A stretch of 34,373 bases of DNA, taken from a virus. The notes beneath the pieces were generated by a model that saw only the letters and a program-made list of their open reading frames with translations, ran no database searches and was not told the DNA's origin. The stretch is taken from positions 1-34,373 of the IMG/VR virus record IMGVR_UViG_3300009604_000036, one strand, 5' to 3'. Below are positions 6,728 through 13,898 of the stretch, piece after piece. Numbering within the stretch: the first letter of the stretch is position 1; each line of letters starts with the position of its first letter. The position numbers and the translations under genes were made by a program.

Positions 6728-7081
6728 TTATTTACGAAGCCAAGTCACAATTCGCCCGCACCGATCTTCAGGCTTTTCTAAGGTAAAACCTACTCCTTTA
6801 TTATTTTCAGTAGATAGACAAACGGCAAACCAAATATTTTCCATGCATCTTTTACGTAGAGGGTGGTAGCAATACACTTGTGCTGTACTGTTCATAAGTT
6901 CTAAACATTTTTGGCATACTTCATGATTTTCTAATACACCTGTAGCACAGCGCATAGACTTATGTATATACGGGCCAAGAGCTAATTGGCCTTCCTGTTC
7001 AATAAGATTAGCAGCTTGGTCAAATGTTAGAACATCTCCATTGCTAAACCCTATGGTTTTATTTTGAAACGCATCACTCAT
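6728..7081 (-). CDS. Cysteine-rich hypothetical protein, 117 aa
   Basis: A 117-residue protein with seven Cys, including CQKC (about 57-60) and a spaced C/H set that could form a metal site. The N-terminal half (SNGDVLTFDQAANLIEQEG) looks like a small helix-strand unit. The ATG at 7081 overlaps the stop of the phosphatase gene (TAATG), indicating translational coupling, so it may act in the same process. No family is recognised. Confidence 0.55.
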   Translation of the reverse strand: MSDAFQNKTIGFSNGDVLTFDQAANLIEQEGQLALGPYIHKSMRCATGVLENHEVCQKCLELMNSTAQVYCYHPLRKRCMENIWFAVCLSTENNKGVGFTLEKPEDRCGRIVTWLRK

Positions 7082-7557
7082 TAATCAATCCAGCTTCGAC
7101 GATCTACAGTAGATTCACGAGCTGATTGAACTATCTGATACGCTTCATCTAAAGTTTTTCCTTGGTATTTATGCAGGTACCACACCACAGTTAACGGGCT
7201 ACGTTCCATGCCCATGGCGCAATGTACTACGATTTTAGCGGTATCCGACTCGGTAATCATTTTATTGATTAAGGCAGCTAGGCCATCCAAGGTGTCACGT
7301 ACTGGACCTTTGTTGGGATTTACGTCGGCTTGAATTTGAGCACTAGATGTTATTTCCCCAGCAACATTTATAACGACGTATCCTTTGATTACTGCCTCAT
7401 CACATCCTTCATAGTCAGTAATACCGATTCTATCAGTGGCCCAATGGATATCATCAATATTGAATTCATCGGATACTGGTCGTCCAACTAGATGTTTAAG
7501 GCTCTTAAAACGAGATACAGACGGCTCAAACGTAAATCTATTGACGGGATTATTCAT
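7081..7557 (-). CDS. Dual-specificity (tyrosine) protein phosphatase-like
   Basis: A 158-residue protein with the CX5R signature VHCAMGMERS at 111-120 (nucleophile Cys113, Arg119), followed by the helix PLTVVWYL. Upstream strand YVVINVAGE matches the substrate-loop strand of DSPs, and Asp78 is a candidate general acid. The family removes phosphate from Ser/Thr/Tyr or from RNA and nucleotide 5' ends. I chose ATG at 7557; a GTG at 7566 extends it by 3 codons. The start overlaps the upstream gene by 8 nt. The target, phage or host, is unknown. Confidence 0.8.
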   Translation of the reverse strand: MNNPVNRFTFEPSVSRFKSLKHLVGRPVSDEFNIDDIHWATDRIGITDYEGCDEAVIKGYVVINVAGEITSSAQIQADVNPNKGPVRDTLDGLAALINKMITESDTAKIVVHCAMGMERSPLTVVWYLHKYQGKTLDEAYQIVQSARESTVDRRSWID

Positions 7558-7789
7558 TAGATACACGTGCTAAGGCATTTTCAACGTTATCTAATACATT
7601 CATGATTTTAGTCATTAATTCATCTCGTTGCTTCTTAGTTACTCGTTGGCTAGAGTTAGTTGTAGTAATGAAATGTTTTAAATCTGTAATCTCATTACAC
7701 ACATTAGTTATGATTACCTTCCTGTACGGATCTGATGTTTTAGAAGCATTATCATTGGTTTTGCGGAATAGATCTTGGAGAATAGACAT
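7550..7789 (-). CDS. Hypothetical protein, 79 aa, helical
   Basis: A 79-residue, charged, probably alpha-helical protein with a heptad-like C-terminal half (MTKIMNVLDNVENALARV). AAGGAAGG stands before ATG at 7789. It overlaps the phosphatase start. No family is recognised. It lies two genes downstream of the tubulin-like gene in the same transcript. Confidence 0.55.
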   Translation of the reverse strand: MSILQDLFRKTNDNASKTSDPYRKVIITNVCNEITDLKHFITTTNSSQRVTKKQRDELMTKIMNVLDNVENALARVSNE

Positions 7790-7803
7790 TCGTATACCTT
7801 CCT

Positions 7804-8073
7804 TTATTTTTGTGCTACTTGTTCAGATTTTTTTAACCATGCCTGAGCATTGACAAAATCAACCATTTCCCAAAATTGGTTATCTTTGTCTGGTTGTGGT
7901 AAGTCATATGTATATGTAAAACATTTATCATCATGCCCCGGTATGACACAAAAAGTAGGATTCCACTTTGTGTCATACCAGTCTTCTAAGCGTTGCGATG
8001 CTTTTTTATGAGAGCGTCCCATTCCCCATAAAATTAACGTCACCATTAATAAAGCCCATGCCAATATGCTCAT
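7804..8073 (-). CDS. Small N-terminally anchored membrane protein, 89 aa
   Basis: A hydrophobic segment at residues 3-18 (ILAWALLMVTLILWGM) followed by basic residues (RSHKK) fits a single signal anchor. The remaining 65 residues are polar with two Cys and would probably lie in the cytoplasm if the positive-inside rule holds. Its ATG at 8073 overlaps the stop of the tubulin-like gene by 1 nt, so the two are co-translated. A membrane partner for the filament protein is possible but inferred only from position. Confidence 0.6.
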   Translation of the reverse strand: MSILAWALLMVTLILWGMGRSHKKASQRLEDWYDTKWNPTFCVIPGHDDKCFTYTYDLPQPDKDNQFWEMVDFVNAQAWLKKSEQVAQK

Positions 8074-9518
8074 TACTTCACCGTATGCGAATAGTCAGAG
8101 TCAGTGGTAGATTTTAGTGATTCTTGCCATGCTGACGCAGATGTTTCAATAGTATTTTTAGTTTCTTGAGTTATTACAGGCGTCTTTGTTTGAAAGATAT
8201 TTTTAAAGCTGTCAATATCGGTTCTAGGGTCTGTGATGTTTGTTAACGGATATAGACGTGTGCAGTGCAGATATAATGGCCCCACCTTACGACCTACAAA
8301 AGCATTAGCATAGAGATTGACCGCACCCCATATAACTCGTCCTACGCCAATTGCCATCTTTGATAAGACATTATGCCTGATTGGCATATTTGGTATGTAC
8401 CTAATCGAAGTGTTACTAGGCATATTGGCTGAAGCCAAACCAAAGGTAGCATACGGATGGGTCTCAAAGAACCCTTCATTAATTAGAGCATTTTGAATTT
8501 GGGACTCTAGAACAGGAATTTCATCATAAGCTAAAGGCATGCTACAAAAAATCATGCTTCTAGTGTTATCGCTATGGTCGTTATATTTAGCTAAATCAAA
8601 TCGATTTTGCATAGTATCTTTGGCAGCTCTAATACCAAGTAAGCCTAATTCATCTGATTTACCACGTATTAGACGTGTTCGTCTAAATGGAGGTAGAAGG
8701 TTCCAGGATTTTTTAACTGGCAATCGGTAAGCGTTAATGCTACTCATACCTAACCATGAGCTTCGATTGACTCTAGTTAAGCTAGATACTACGTCAGTTA
8801 GCGTAGGACCACTTTGAGCACCTGACTGCGATACTGCTTCAATCGTAGCCAATGAACAAGCTAATTTATGGTCTGTAAGGAACTGGTCGCCCATGCGATC
8901 GTCAGTAACTAAGAATTTTTCATTGGGAAGAAGTTCCATAAACTCATCCCATATATCACGCATCTGGTCATGCAATGTAGGGTCTCGTGGTATATCCAAT
9001 ATAATTAGACTATGTGCTTGGGGAAAACGGTCACGAAGGCGGTTATGTAGATGTGCGCCTAGTAGAGAATGTGAGCCAAACCCCATAAAATGTATGATTA
9101 ATTGAGGAGGCGTCCCTAGTTGCTCAGATCTTTCGCCTACCTCATTAACGACATTATCCTGTTCTTGAAATAATGATCCAGCATAAGGTATATACCCATG
9201 TGGGTCCCTATGGAACCCTGTATCAGTAGGTATAAATTGCGGCAGGAATATCTCTGTGCCTAAGGACGATTTCATATTTCGTCCTTTAGCGGTGATGCGT
9301 CGGTTAGTGTCATTGTTGATGTCATACAATATGGCACTTTGCACTCTATCCAGACACCCAACATCGCCTAATCGTTCCATAGTGCCCCATGCTCGATTCA
9401 CTTGTGCGGTACCGCTACCGCACAGCATTAAGGGCATGGATACATTAGTTAACCAGTCTCCATCCAAACTTTCATGGACAGATAATCTATTTGACCTTAT
9501 CTTGAATTTATTAGCCAT
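8073..9518 (-). CDS. Divergent tubulin/FtsZ-superfamily-like protein
   Basis: A 481-residue protein whose motif order follows FtsZ/TubZ. Strand plus glycine loop LCGSGTAQVNR (about 32-42) is like T1. AILYDIN (62-68) is like the strand ending at T2. IIHFMGFGSHSLLGA (141-155) sits where GGGTGSG (T4) is expected but is degenerate. Then come DIPRDP (175-180), NEKFLVTDD (199-207) and a long helix, then LTDVVSSLTRV...SWLGMSS, resembling FtsZ DFADV..VM..G..MG. The C-terminal half has the alternating pattern of the activation domain. Nucleotide binding is doubtful given T4. TTAGGAG precedes ATG at 9518. The repeat boxes at 9574-9654 lie just upstream. I infer a filament or segregation protein; the fold assignment is by eye. 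Confidence 0.45.
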   Translation of the reverse strand: MANKFKIRSNRLSVHESLDGDWLTNVSMPLMLCGSGTAQVNRAWGTMERLGDVGCLDRVQSAILYDINNDTNRRITAKGRNMKSSLGTEIFLPQFIPTDTGFHRDPHGYIPYAGSLFQEQDNVVNEVGERSEQLGTPPQLIIHFMGFGSHSLLGAHLHNRLRDRFPQAHSLIILDIPRDPTLHDQMRDIWDEFMELLPNEKFLVTDDRMGDQFLTDHKLACSLATIEAVSQSGAQSGPTLTDVVSSLTRVNRSSWLGMSSINAYRLPVKKSWNLLPPFRRTRLIRGKSDELGLLGIRAAKDTMQNRFDLAKYNDHSDNTRSMIFCSMPLAYDEIPVLESQIQNALINEGFFETHPYATFGLASANMPSNTSIRYIPNMPIRHNVLSKMAIGVGRVIWGAVNLYANAFVGRKVGPLYLHCTRLYPLTNITDPRTDIDSFKNIFQTKTPVITQETKNTIETSASAWQESLKSTTDSDYSHTVK

Positions 9519-9552
9519 AATTGATTACTCCTAATAATTTTGACCTTTTCTT

Positions 9553-9581
9553 AGTATATTTTTCTTTCCTATTAATTCATT
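9553..9581 (-). promoter_or_regulatory. Candidate promoter overlapping the proximal repeat box
   Basis: On the minus strand TATACT (9558-9553) lies 17 bp downstream of the position occupied by box A (9582-9574). No TTGACA is present, so box A itself covers the -35 region. If real, a protein bound to the boxes would control transcription of the tubulin-like gene. Support is modest. Confidence 0.3.
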
Positions 9582-9654
9582 CACGGCTTTCGGTGCTCTC
9601 TGGTCCAGTGATTCATTCGTCCCTAATGGTGCTCTTAACTCCATTAATTCATTG
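9574..9654. repeat. Second copy of the 36-bp box array (A-B-A-B-A)
   Basis: Box A starts at 9574, 9610 and 9646 (exact 36-bp steps; AATTCATTC, GATTCATTC, AATTCATTG). Box B lies 17 bp after the first two A boxes (CGGTGCTCT at 9591, TGGTGCTCT at 9627). This is the same geometry as the array at 1737-2128, nearly 8 kb away. The last A box abuts the terminator hairpin, so the unit is either truncated there or ends on purpose. It occupies the leader of the tubulin-like gene. Confidence 0.85.
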
Positions 9655-9686
9655 TGCCTGTCCAGCAGAACTTTGCTGGACAGGCA
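9655..9686 (-). terminator. Strong hairpin after the Transposase_20-like gene
   Basis: A perfect 12-bp stem, TGCCTGTCCAGC and GCTGGACAGGCA, with an 8-nt loop (AGAACTTT). It lies 18 nt past the stop at 9705 of the leftward gene. There is no long U-tract on the minus strand, only ATGAATTAATG. Best read as a transcription terminator or 3' stabiliser separating that gene from the tubulin-like transcription unit. Confidence 0.65.
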
Positions 9687-9704
9687 TGGCAGCCAGTGGG
9701 TATC

Positions 9705-10886
9705 TTAGCAATCACACTTGAATTTGCCGTCCACTGCTGGGAAATGTGGAGGCTTGATGTGGTGAGTATGCCCCCCAATTTCAATGATATATGGCTTTGG
9801 TGGCGGAGTGCCGTAATGCAGCTCATATGCAACGTGATGCCAGTGGGCCAAGAAAATCTTACCAGCATACCTAGTAGCACGATTATGAATATGTCCAGGG
9901 GGTAGGAATCCTTTAGAGTTATACTTGTACGCTTCAGTGGACTTGTCTACTTTAGTCATATTTTCATATGCTATATCAGCATACAGGCCAGCTTCATTAC
10001 GCTGTATTTCTAGGAGCTTACGGTCAGCGTACATTTTGCCATAAATATCTGGCCCGTTAAACTTGGTAGTCTTTCCAGCTCGTTTTACAAATTGATCCCG
10101 TGCCTTCCATACTAATTGCTTTAACGAAGCATTATAAGGTCGCTTGGCTAGAACCTTAATCAGACCGCCTTTAGTTACAACAGAATCAGTGACTTCTTCT
10201 TCTTGTGCTTCTCGGTCTTCTTCGGTTAGTTCTTCTCCAGCAGCGGCCTTCTCTGCTAGTCTACGTTTGGCGTCAGCAGCAGCTGCTAAAACCTGTCGCT
10301 TGAGATTATCGGCACGTCGATTAGTAGCATTAGCTATCTGAGCAAGTTGCTCGTCAGTAACTTCAGTCTTAGCGGCACGTTGCTTGACGACAGCATTAAC
10401 AGCTGCCTCAGCCTTCACTCGGCCCAGCCACTCTGAAGTGGGATCCATCCCAGCAAAACGCCAGATATGTCCTGCTGTAGGAGCACGAGTAATATCAATT
10501 TCTGACATTAATCCAGCTGAGATTACTGGCCCAATTCCAGGTATGGATTCAGCCCAGTTACCGATACCATTGTTAGCGGAAAAAGCCGTTAATATCTTTT
10601 GGATATTATTCTCAGTAGCCGTTAGTCCTGCCAGAATAAATGAGAGCATGGATATGGACTCACCGGACTTCTCTAATGCCTTGTAACGATTGTTAACCTG
10701 AAGTCGGGCTTTCTGTATGCCGTAATAAGAGGAGACGATAAACCGAGTCTCTATCCGTGACATATTGACTGGGTCAAATCCAATCTTTTCTAGTGCGTCT
10801 TGACGAAAACGATTGATTACGTCTAGATGCCAAGGCTCATCGCCTTCTTCTTCGAAATCTAAGAGATCATTAATTTTTTTGACCAT
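9705..10886 (-). CDS. IS110-type Transposase_20 (HhH) domain protein lacking the DEDD domain
   Basis: A 393-residue protein. Residues about 110-150 match the C-terminal Transposase_20 domain of IS110/IS116 transposases: IPGIGPVISAGLMSEI, then RFAGMDP, a helix-hairpin-helix DNA-binding unit. About 155-245 is a highly charged, Ala/Glu/Arg-rich helical insert. The C-terminal part (YNASLKQLVWKARDQF, then a His-rich tail ending GKFKCDC) is unlike standard IS110. The N-terminal DEDD RuvC-like domain of true IS110 transposases is absent, and no element ends are visible, so I do not call this a transposon. It has its own promoter (10991-11019) and terminator (9655-9686). A DNA-binding or recombination role is inferred. 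Confidence 0.7.
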   Translation of the reverse strand: MVKKINDLLDFEEEGDEPWHLDVINRFRQDALEKIGFDPVNMSRIETRFIVSSYYGIQKARLQVNNRYKALEKSGESISMLSFILAGLTATENNIQKILTAFSANNGIGNWAESIPGIGPVISAGLMSEIDITRAPTAGHIWRFAGMDPTSEWLGRVKAEAAVNAVVKQRAAKTEVTDEQLAQIANATNRRADNLKRQVLAAAADAKRRLAEKAAAGEELTEEDREAQEEEVTDSVVTKGGLIKVLAKRPYNASLKQLVWKARDQFVKRAGKTTKFNGPDIYGKMYADRKLLEIQRNEAGLYADIAYENMTKVDKSTEAYKYNSKGFLPPGHIHNRATRYAGKIFLAHWHHVAYELHYGTPPPKPYIIEIGGHTHHIKPPHFPAVDGKFKCDC

Positions 10887-10990
10887 GTTACTGTCGTACC
10901 TTCCTAAAATATTAAATTTGATTATTTGGTTCGTTCAACAACGATCATCGCTCCTTATTGGACTACGTTCTAGACTTTGAACTTGATGAC

Positions 10991-11019
10991 AGCATAGCAC
11001 TTTGAAAGTTCGAAGTCAA
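10991..11019 (-). promoter_or_regulatory. Sigma70-type promoter for the Transposase_20-like gene
   Basis: Minus strand TTGACT (11019-11014), 17-bp spacer, TATGCT (10996-10991). The leader to ATG at 10886 is about 100 nt, long for this genome, and contains an internal AAGGAG at about 10955. The gene's own ribosome site is AGGAAGG near 10897. Confidence 0.7.
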
Positions 11020-11033
11020 TAGGTAATTTTTCA

Positions 11034-11687
11034 TTAGGTGTTTGGGTTTGATTCCTCGAAATTATTGTACACCGCACGATGACGACATAGCGGGCATAGC
11101 CATATAATATTTAATGGCCCATCATAGCTCATGTGTATGGCTTGGGCTTTAGTTGAATCGCAGTTAGCGCATGGCTGTTTAATTAAGGTACCATCCTTTA
11201 ATCCTTTATGTACTTTATAGTAAGCTTTGGTACGTTCAGGATATTTTTGTCCTATAGTCTTAGTTGCTAGTGAGTGTCTGAGTTTACCATCATCAGTCTT
11301 ATGATACTCTCGTTGCCACGTAGCTCTACAGTCTAAGCATCGTCTTTCAAATCCTGAAGAGTACTGAGTACTTTTTGCAAACTGTTCTAGAGGTTTGATT
11401 TTTAAACAAAGTCTGCATTCATAAGATTGGCCTGGGACACGATAGGAGCCAACTTTAGCGTGTGCTCTACAGAAGTTAGAATTACGACTTATTGGTATGC
11501 TACAAGAGTTACATATATTATTTTTTTTAGGGCCACGTTTATGTCTAGTCTCGCCCAAAGATTCCAATATATTACAGATTTGTTGCCTAGACACTCCACA
11601 TTTACGTCCTAATTCGCCGGTGTTAAGACGGCCTTGTGGATGGTCTGCCAAAAATTGAATTAGCTGACTTCTGGTGTTGGTGGTCAT
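11034..11687 (-). CDS. Winged-helix plus multi-zinc-finger protein (HNH-like C-terminus)
   Basis: A 217-residue protein. A helix-turn-helix lies at about 21-44 (LNTGELGRKCGVSRQQICNIL). Three Cys sets follow: Cys59/62/73, Cys91/94/117/120, and Cys173/176/198/201. The last set, with IHMSYDGPLNIIWLCPLCRH, resembles the zinc-stabilised beta-beta-alpha fold of phage HNH proteins in which a His and the PLxxxWLCxxCH stretch form the core; the catalytic first His is not obvious. It is probably a DNA-binding regulator or nicking enzyme. It has its own promoter at 11726-11754. As the only clear HTH protein nearby, it is the best candidate to bind one of the repeat families, though that is a guess. Confidence 0.65.
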   Translation of the reverse strand: MTTNTRSQLIQFLADHPQGRLNTGELGRKCGVSRQQICNILESLGETRHKRGPKKNNICNSCSIPISRNSNFCRAHAKVGSYRVPGQSYECRLCLKIKPLEQFAKSTQYSSGFERRCLDCRATWQREYHKTDDGKLRHSLATKTIGQKYPERTKAYYKVHKGLKDGTLIKQPCANCDSTKAQAIHMSYDGPLNIIWLCPLCRHRAVYNNFEESNPNT

Positions 11688-11725
11688 ATAATTCCCTTAC
11701 GATTAAATTTAATGTAGTAACTATT

Positions 11726-11754
11726 ATCATACCAAATTCAATTACCTATTGCAA
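11726..11754 (-). promoter_or_regulatory. Sigma70-type promoter for the leftward HTH gene
   Basis: Minus strand TTGCAA (11754-11749), 17-bp spacer, TATGAT (11731-11726). Transcription would begin about 30 nt before ATG at 11687, which has a AAGGGA ribosome site. It marks the left side of the divergent control region. Confidence 0.65.
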
Positions 11755-11912
11755 GAGGACAGAGGGTCTATTTAACAGTGGATATGGACTATCTTCTAAA
11801 CGTAGAGCTTCTATTATAATATTATCAAGTGCGTTATGGACTGGTATATATATATTATAGACATACTATTAAATAATAGAAGATATACATATATTAATAA
11901 GACTAATTAAGC

Positions 11913-11932
11913 TATAATATAAAAATATTATA
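11913..11932 (+). promoter_or_regulatory. TATAAT box within a perfect inverted repeat, divergent control region
   Basis: TATAATAT, 4 nt AAAA, ATATTATA: an 8-bp perfect dyad containing a consensus -10 (11913-11918). No good -35 is present at 17 bp (TATATT at 11890). The dyad sits between the -10 and the AGAGG ribosome site of the gene at 11946. The region 11688-11945 has no supported gene; it is extremely AT-rich around 11840-11910 and contains a second small palindrome (CTATTAAATAATAG). Plausible operator or melting region. Confidence 0.45.
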
Positions 11933-11945
11933 AGAGGTAATAAAT

Positions 11946-12182
11946 ATGGATGAGAAGGTTAAACCAGAAACTTTTTTTAAAATATCTGAAGATTTAGACG
12001 GTAGTATAGATTTTGAGTGTTGTCCCCAATGTGGTTCATTAGGAATAGTTCATTTTGAGGATTCTACTACTGGGTCTGGTGCATCTCATAGGTGTTTAAA
12101 ATGTGATTGGTCTTGGGACGGATGTACCTTCAGTAACGGTAAAACTGCACAAGAAAGATTAAATGATATTCGTATGGATTAA
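11946..12182 (+). CDS. Zinc-ribbon protein, 78 aa
   Basis: The first rightward gene. Cys pairs CPQCGS (about 26-31) and CLKCDW (about 50-55) make a zinc ribbon with an acidic N-terminus. AGAGGT precedes the ATG at 11946. It stands alone before the promoter of the AAA+ ATPase, so it may be an early regulator, but no family is recognised. Confidence 0.65.
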   Translation: MDEKVKPETFFKISEDLDGSIDFECCPQCGSLGIVHFEDSTTGSGASHRCLKCDWSWDGCTFSNGKTAQERLNDIRMD

Positions 12183-12185
12183 GTC

Positions 12186-12214
12186 TTGACTTAGGTTCTT
12201 CACTATGATATGAT
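12186..12214 (+). promoter_or_regulatory. Sigma70-type promoter for the AAA+ ATPase gene
   Basis: TTGACT (12186-12191), 17-bp spacer, TATGAT (12209-12214). Start of transcription is expected near 12221, about 36 nt before ATG at 12257, which has GAAGG upstream. Confidence 0.75.
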
Positions 12215-12256
12215 GTTTATGTAATCAAAATTTAAAGATTTAATGAAGGTTAAAGA

Positions 12257-13837
12257 ATGAAATTTCAAGAAGATCTGACTGCTTATATTCGTGCCGGGTA
12301 CCCCCTCCTCTATGTCTCAGCCCTTGAGCCAGAACGAGCTATAACTTCTATAGAAAAGGCTTGTGATTCCATTAATGGTGGATTGTCATGTCACATATGG
12401 AAGGTCACTACTGGTTGGGATGGGACTAATTCAGGCGATGATCCAGATGAGATTTTTGACTATATCGATAAGAAGCAACCACATAACGCTGTTTCTATTC
12501 TATGCAATTACCATGCATATTTAGGGGAAAATCCTAATCCTGTTCTAATACAGCGTTTCATGGATTCTTATTTCCGTTGGAAGACCCAAGACAATCATCG
12601 TACTGTCATTATCTTATCTCCGATGTATAAGTTAGCTCCAGAGCTGGAACGGTTTTTCCAAACTTTGACCTATACATTGCCAGATGTGGCTCAAATTGAG
12701 GCCATTGTTGATGGGATTGCTGATGGGTACAAAGATTTGTTTACGTGGTCTTCAGAGAAGCATCGTGGTCGAGTTATAGCTAATGCTGCCGGTATGACAG
12801 AAGATGAAGTTGAATCTGCTTTAGCATTATCCGTAGTAAAAACCAAGATGTCTACTGGCGAGCCTTCAATTGATGCTGACGTAGTGATGGAAGAAAAAGC
12901 TAAGATCTTAGCTAAGTCAGGCTTCTTGGAGTACTGGCCTTACCCTGAGGATTTATCTTCGGTAGGTGGGTTGGGAAACCTTAAATCTTGGCTTTCTGAG
13001 CGTGAAAAGGCTGTTTTCTCTCCTGCTGCTAAGGAGTTTGGATTACCTCATCCAAAGGGTTTATTTTTGTTGGGACTACCTGGCACAGGTAAATCTTTGT
13101 CAGCTAAGTGTCTCTCTAAGGAATGGGGCTTACCCTTGATTCGGTTCGATATGGGTAAGGTTTTTGGGTCACTTGTTGGTGAGTCTGAAGGGAAGATGCG
13201 TATGGTGTTGGATCAGATTGAATCGTTAGCACCAGCCGCTGTGTGGATTGATGAAATTGAAAAGGGTATGGCAGGTGCGGAGTCTTCAGGCACGTTAGAT
13301 TCAGGTGTAACGAAGCGAGTCTTTGGTCAGCTTTTAACTTGGATGGAAGAGCGTCCGAAAGATAAATTGATTTATATCATTGCTACTGCTAACGAGGCGT
13401 TATCGCTACCTGCTGCGTTGTTACGGCGATTTGATGCCCTATTTTGGGTAGATTTGCCCACTGAGACAGATCGTCGGGAGATTCTTCGCATACATCTAAA
13501 TAAGAAGAATCAGATGTCTGATGAGGTTGAAGATGCCATGCCACGTTTAGGAGAGGTAACCAAAGGATTTTCGGGTGCTGAGATAGAAAACGTAGTTAAT
13601 TCAGCAATGTTTAAGGCTTTCAATGAGGGAGTTAAGAAGGTTACTCCTACTCATTTGGAAGAGGCATCGTTGACTATAACTCCTATTGCTAAATTGCGCC
13701 GTGAGGATATTGAAATGTCTCGTATGTGGGCAAAAGAACGGTGTCAGTTTGCGCAAGATGAAGAACCAGTTAACCTAGAGAATTTGCACCAAGATCGAGT
13801 TCGAATGATTCAATCTCGTTCCATCAATTTAAATTAA
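12257..13837 (+). CDS. Ycf46-like AAA+ ATPase (CDC48/FtsH-type ATPase domain)
   Basis: A 526-residue ATPase. The N-terminal about 230 residues (LTAYIRAGYPLLYVSALEPERA...) match the layout of Ycf46-type ATPases. The AAA+ core has Walker A GLPGTGKS (273-280), a pore-like region near 300-308, Walker B VWIDEIE (329-335), sensor-1 Asn379 (IATANE), and arginine fingers Arg390/391. A C-terminal helical lid follows. The family couples ATP hydrolysis to protein remodelling. Its own promoter lies at 12186-12214. The gene neighbours DUF3150-like, DUF1257-like and DUF2997-like proteins, a grouping I associate with Ycf46 ATPases. The C-terminus (RSINLN) loosely resembles the RAILLD tails of two neighbours. 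Confidence 0.85.
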   Translation: MKFQEDLTAYIRAGYPLLYVSALEPERAITSIEKACDSINGGLSCHIWKVTTGWDGTNSGDDPDEIFDYIDKKQPHNAVSILCNYHAYLGENPNPVLIQRFMDSYFRWKTQDNHRTVIILSPMYKLAPELERFFQTLTYTLPDVAQIEAIVDGIADGYKDLFTWSSEKHRGRVIANAAGMTEDEVESALALSVVKTKMSTGEPSIDADVVMEEKAKILAKSGFLEYWPYPEDLSSVGGLGNLKSWLSEREKAVFSPAAKEFGLPHPKGLFLLGLPGTGKSLSAKCLSKEWGLPLIRFDMGKVFGSLVGESEGKMRMVLDQIESLAPAAVWIDEIEKGMAGAESSGTLDSGVTKRVFGQLLTWMEERPKDKLIYIIATANEALSLPAALLRRFDALFWVDLPTETDRREILRIHLNKKNQMSDEVEDAMPRLGEVTKGFSGAEIENVVNSAMFKAFNEGVKKVTPTHLEEASLTITPIAKLRREDIEMSRMWAKERCQFAQDEEPVNLENLHQDRVRMIQSRSINLN

Positions 13838-13841
13838 GGTC

Positions 13842-13871
13842 TTGACAAAGTACTTCAATATGTGGTAAAAT
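13842..13871 (+). promoter_or_regulatory. Sigma70-type promoter for the DUF3150-like gene
   Basis: TTGACA (13842-13847), 18-bp spacer, TAAAAT (13866-13871), with AAAGGTAGG before ATG at 13899. It probably drives the DUF3150-like, ART-like and SWIM genes to about 15489. Confidence 0.75.
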
Positions 13872-13898
13872 AGATTTATATTAAAGGTAGGTGTCATA

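Noticed and set aside
9705-10886. Complete IS110 insertion sequence
   Set aside because: No DEDD catalytic domain and no recognisable element ends; only the HhH domain is shared.
10923-10949. Eight-codon leader peptide (MIVVERTK) in the 100-nt leader
   Set aside because: AAGGAG is only 2 nt from the ATG, too close for normal initiation, and no attenuator stems were found.
11746-11863. Minus-strand open frame with coding-like residues (HNALDNIIIEALRLEDSP)
   Set aside because: No start codon lies between its bounding stop codons and it overlaps the -35 of the leftward promoter.
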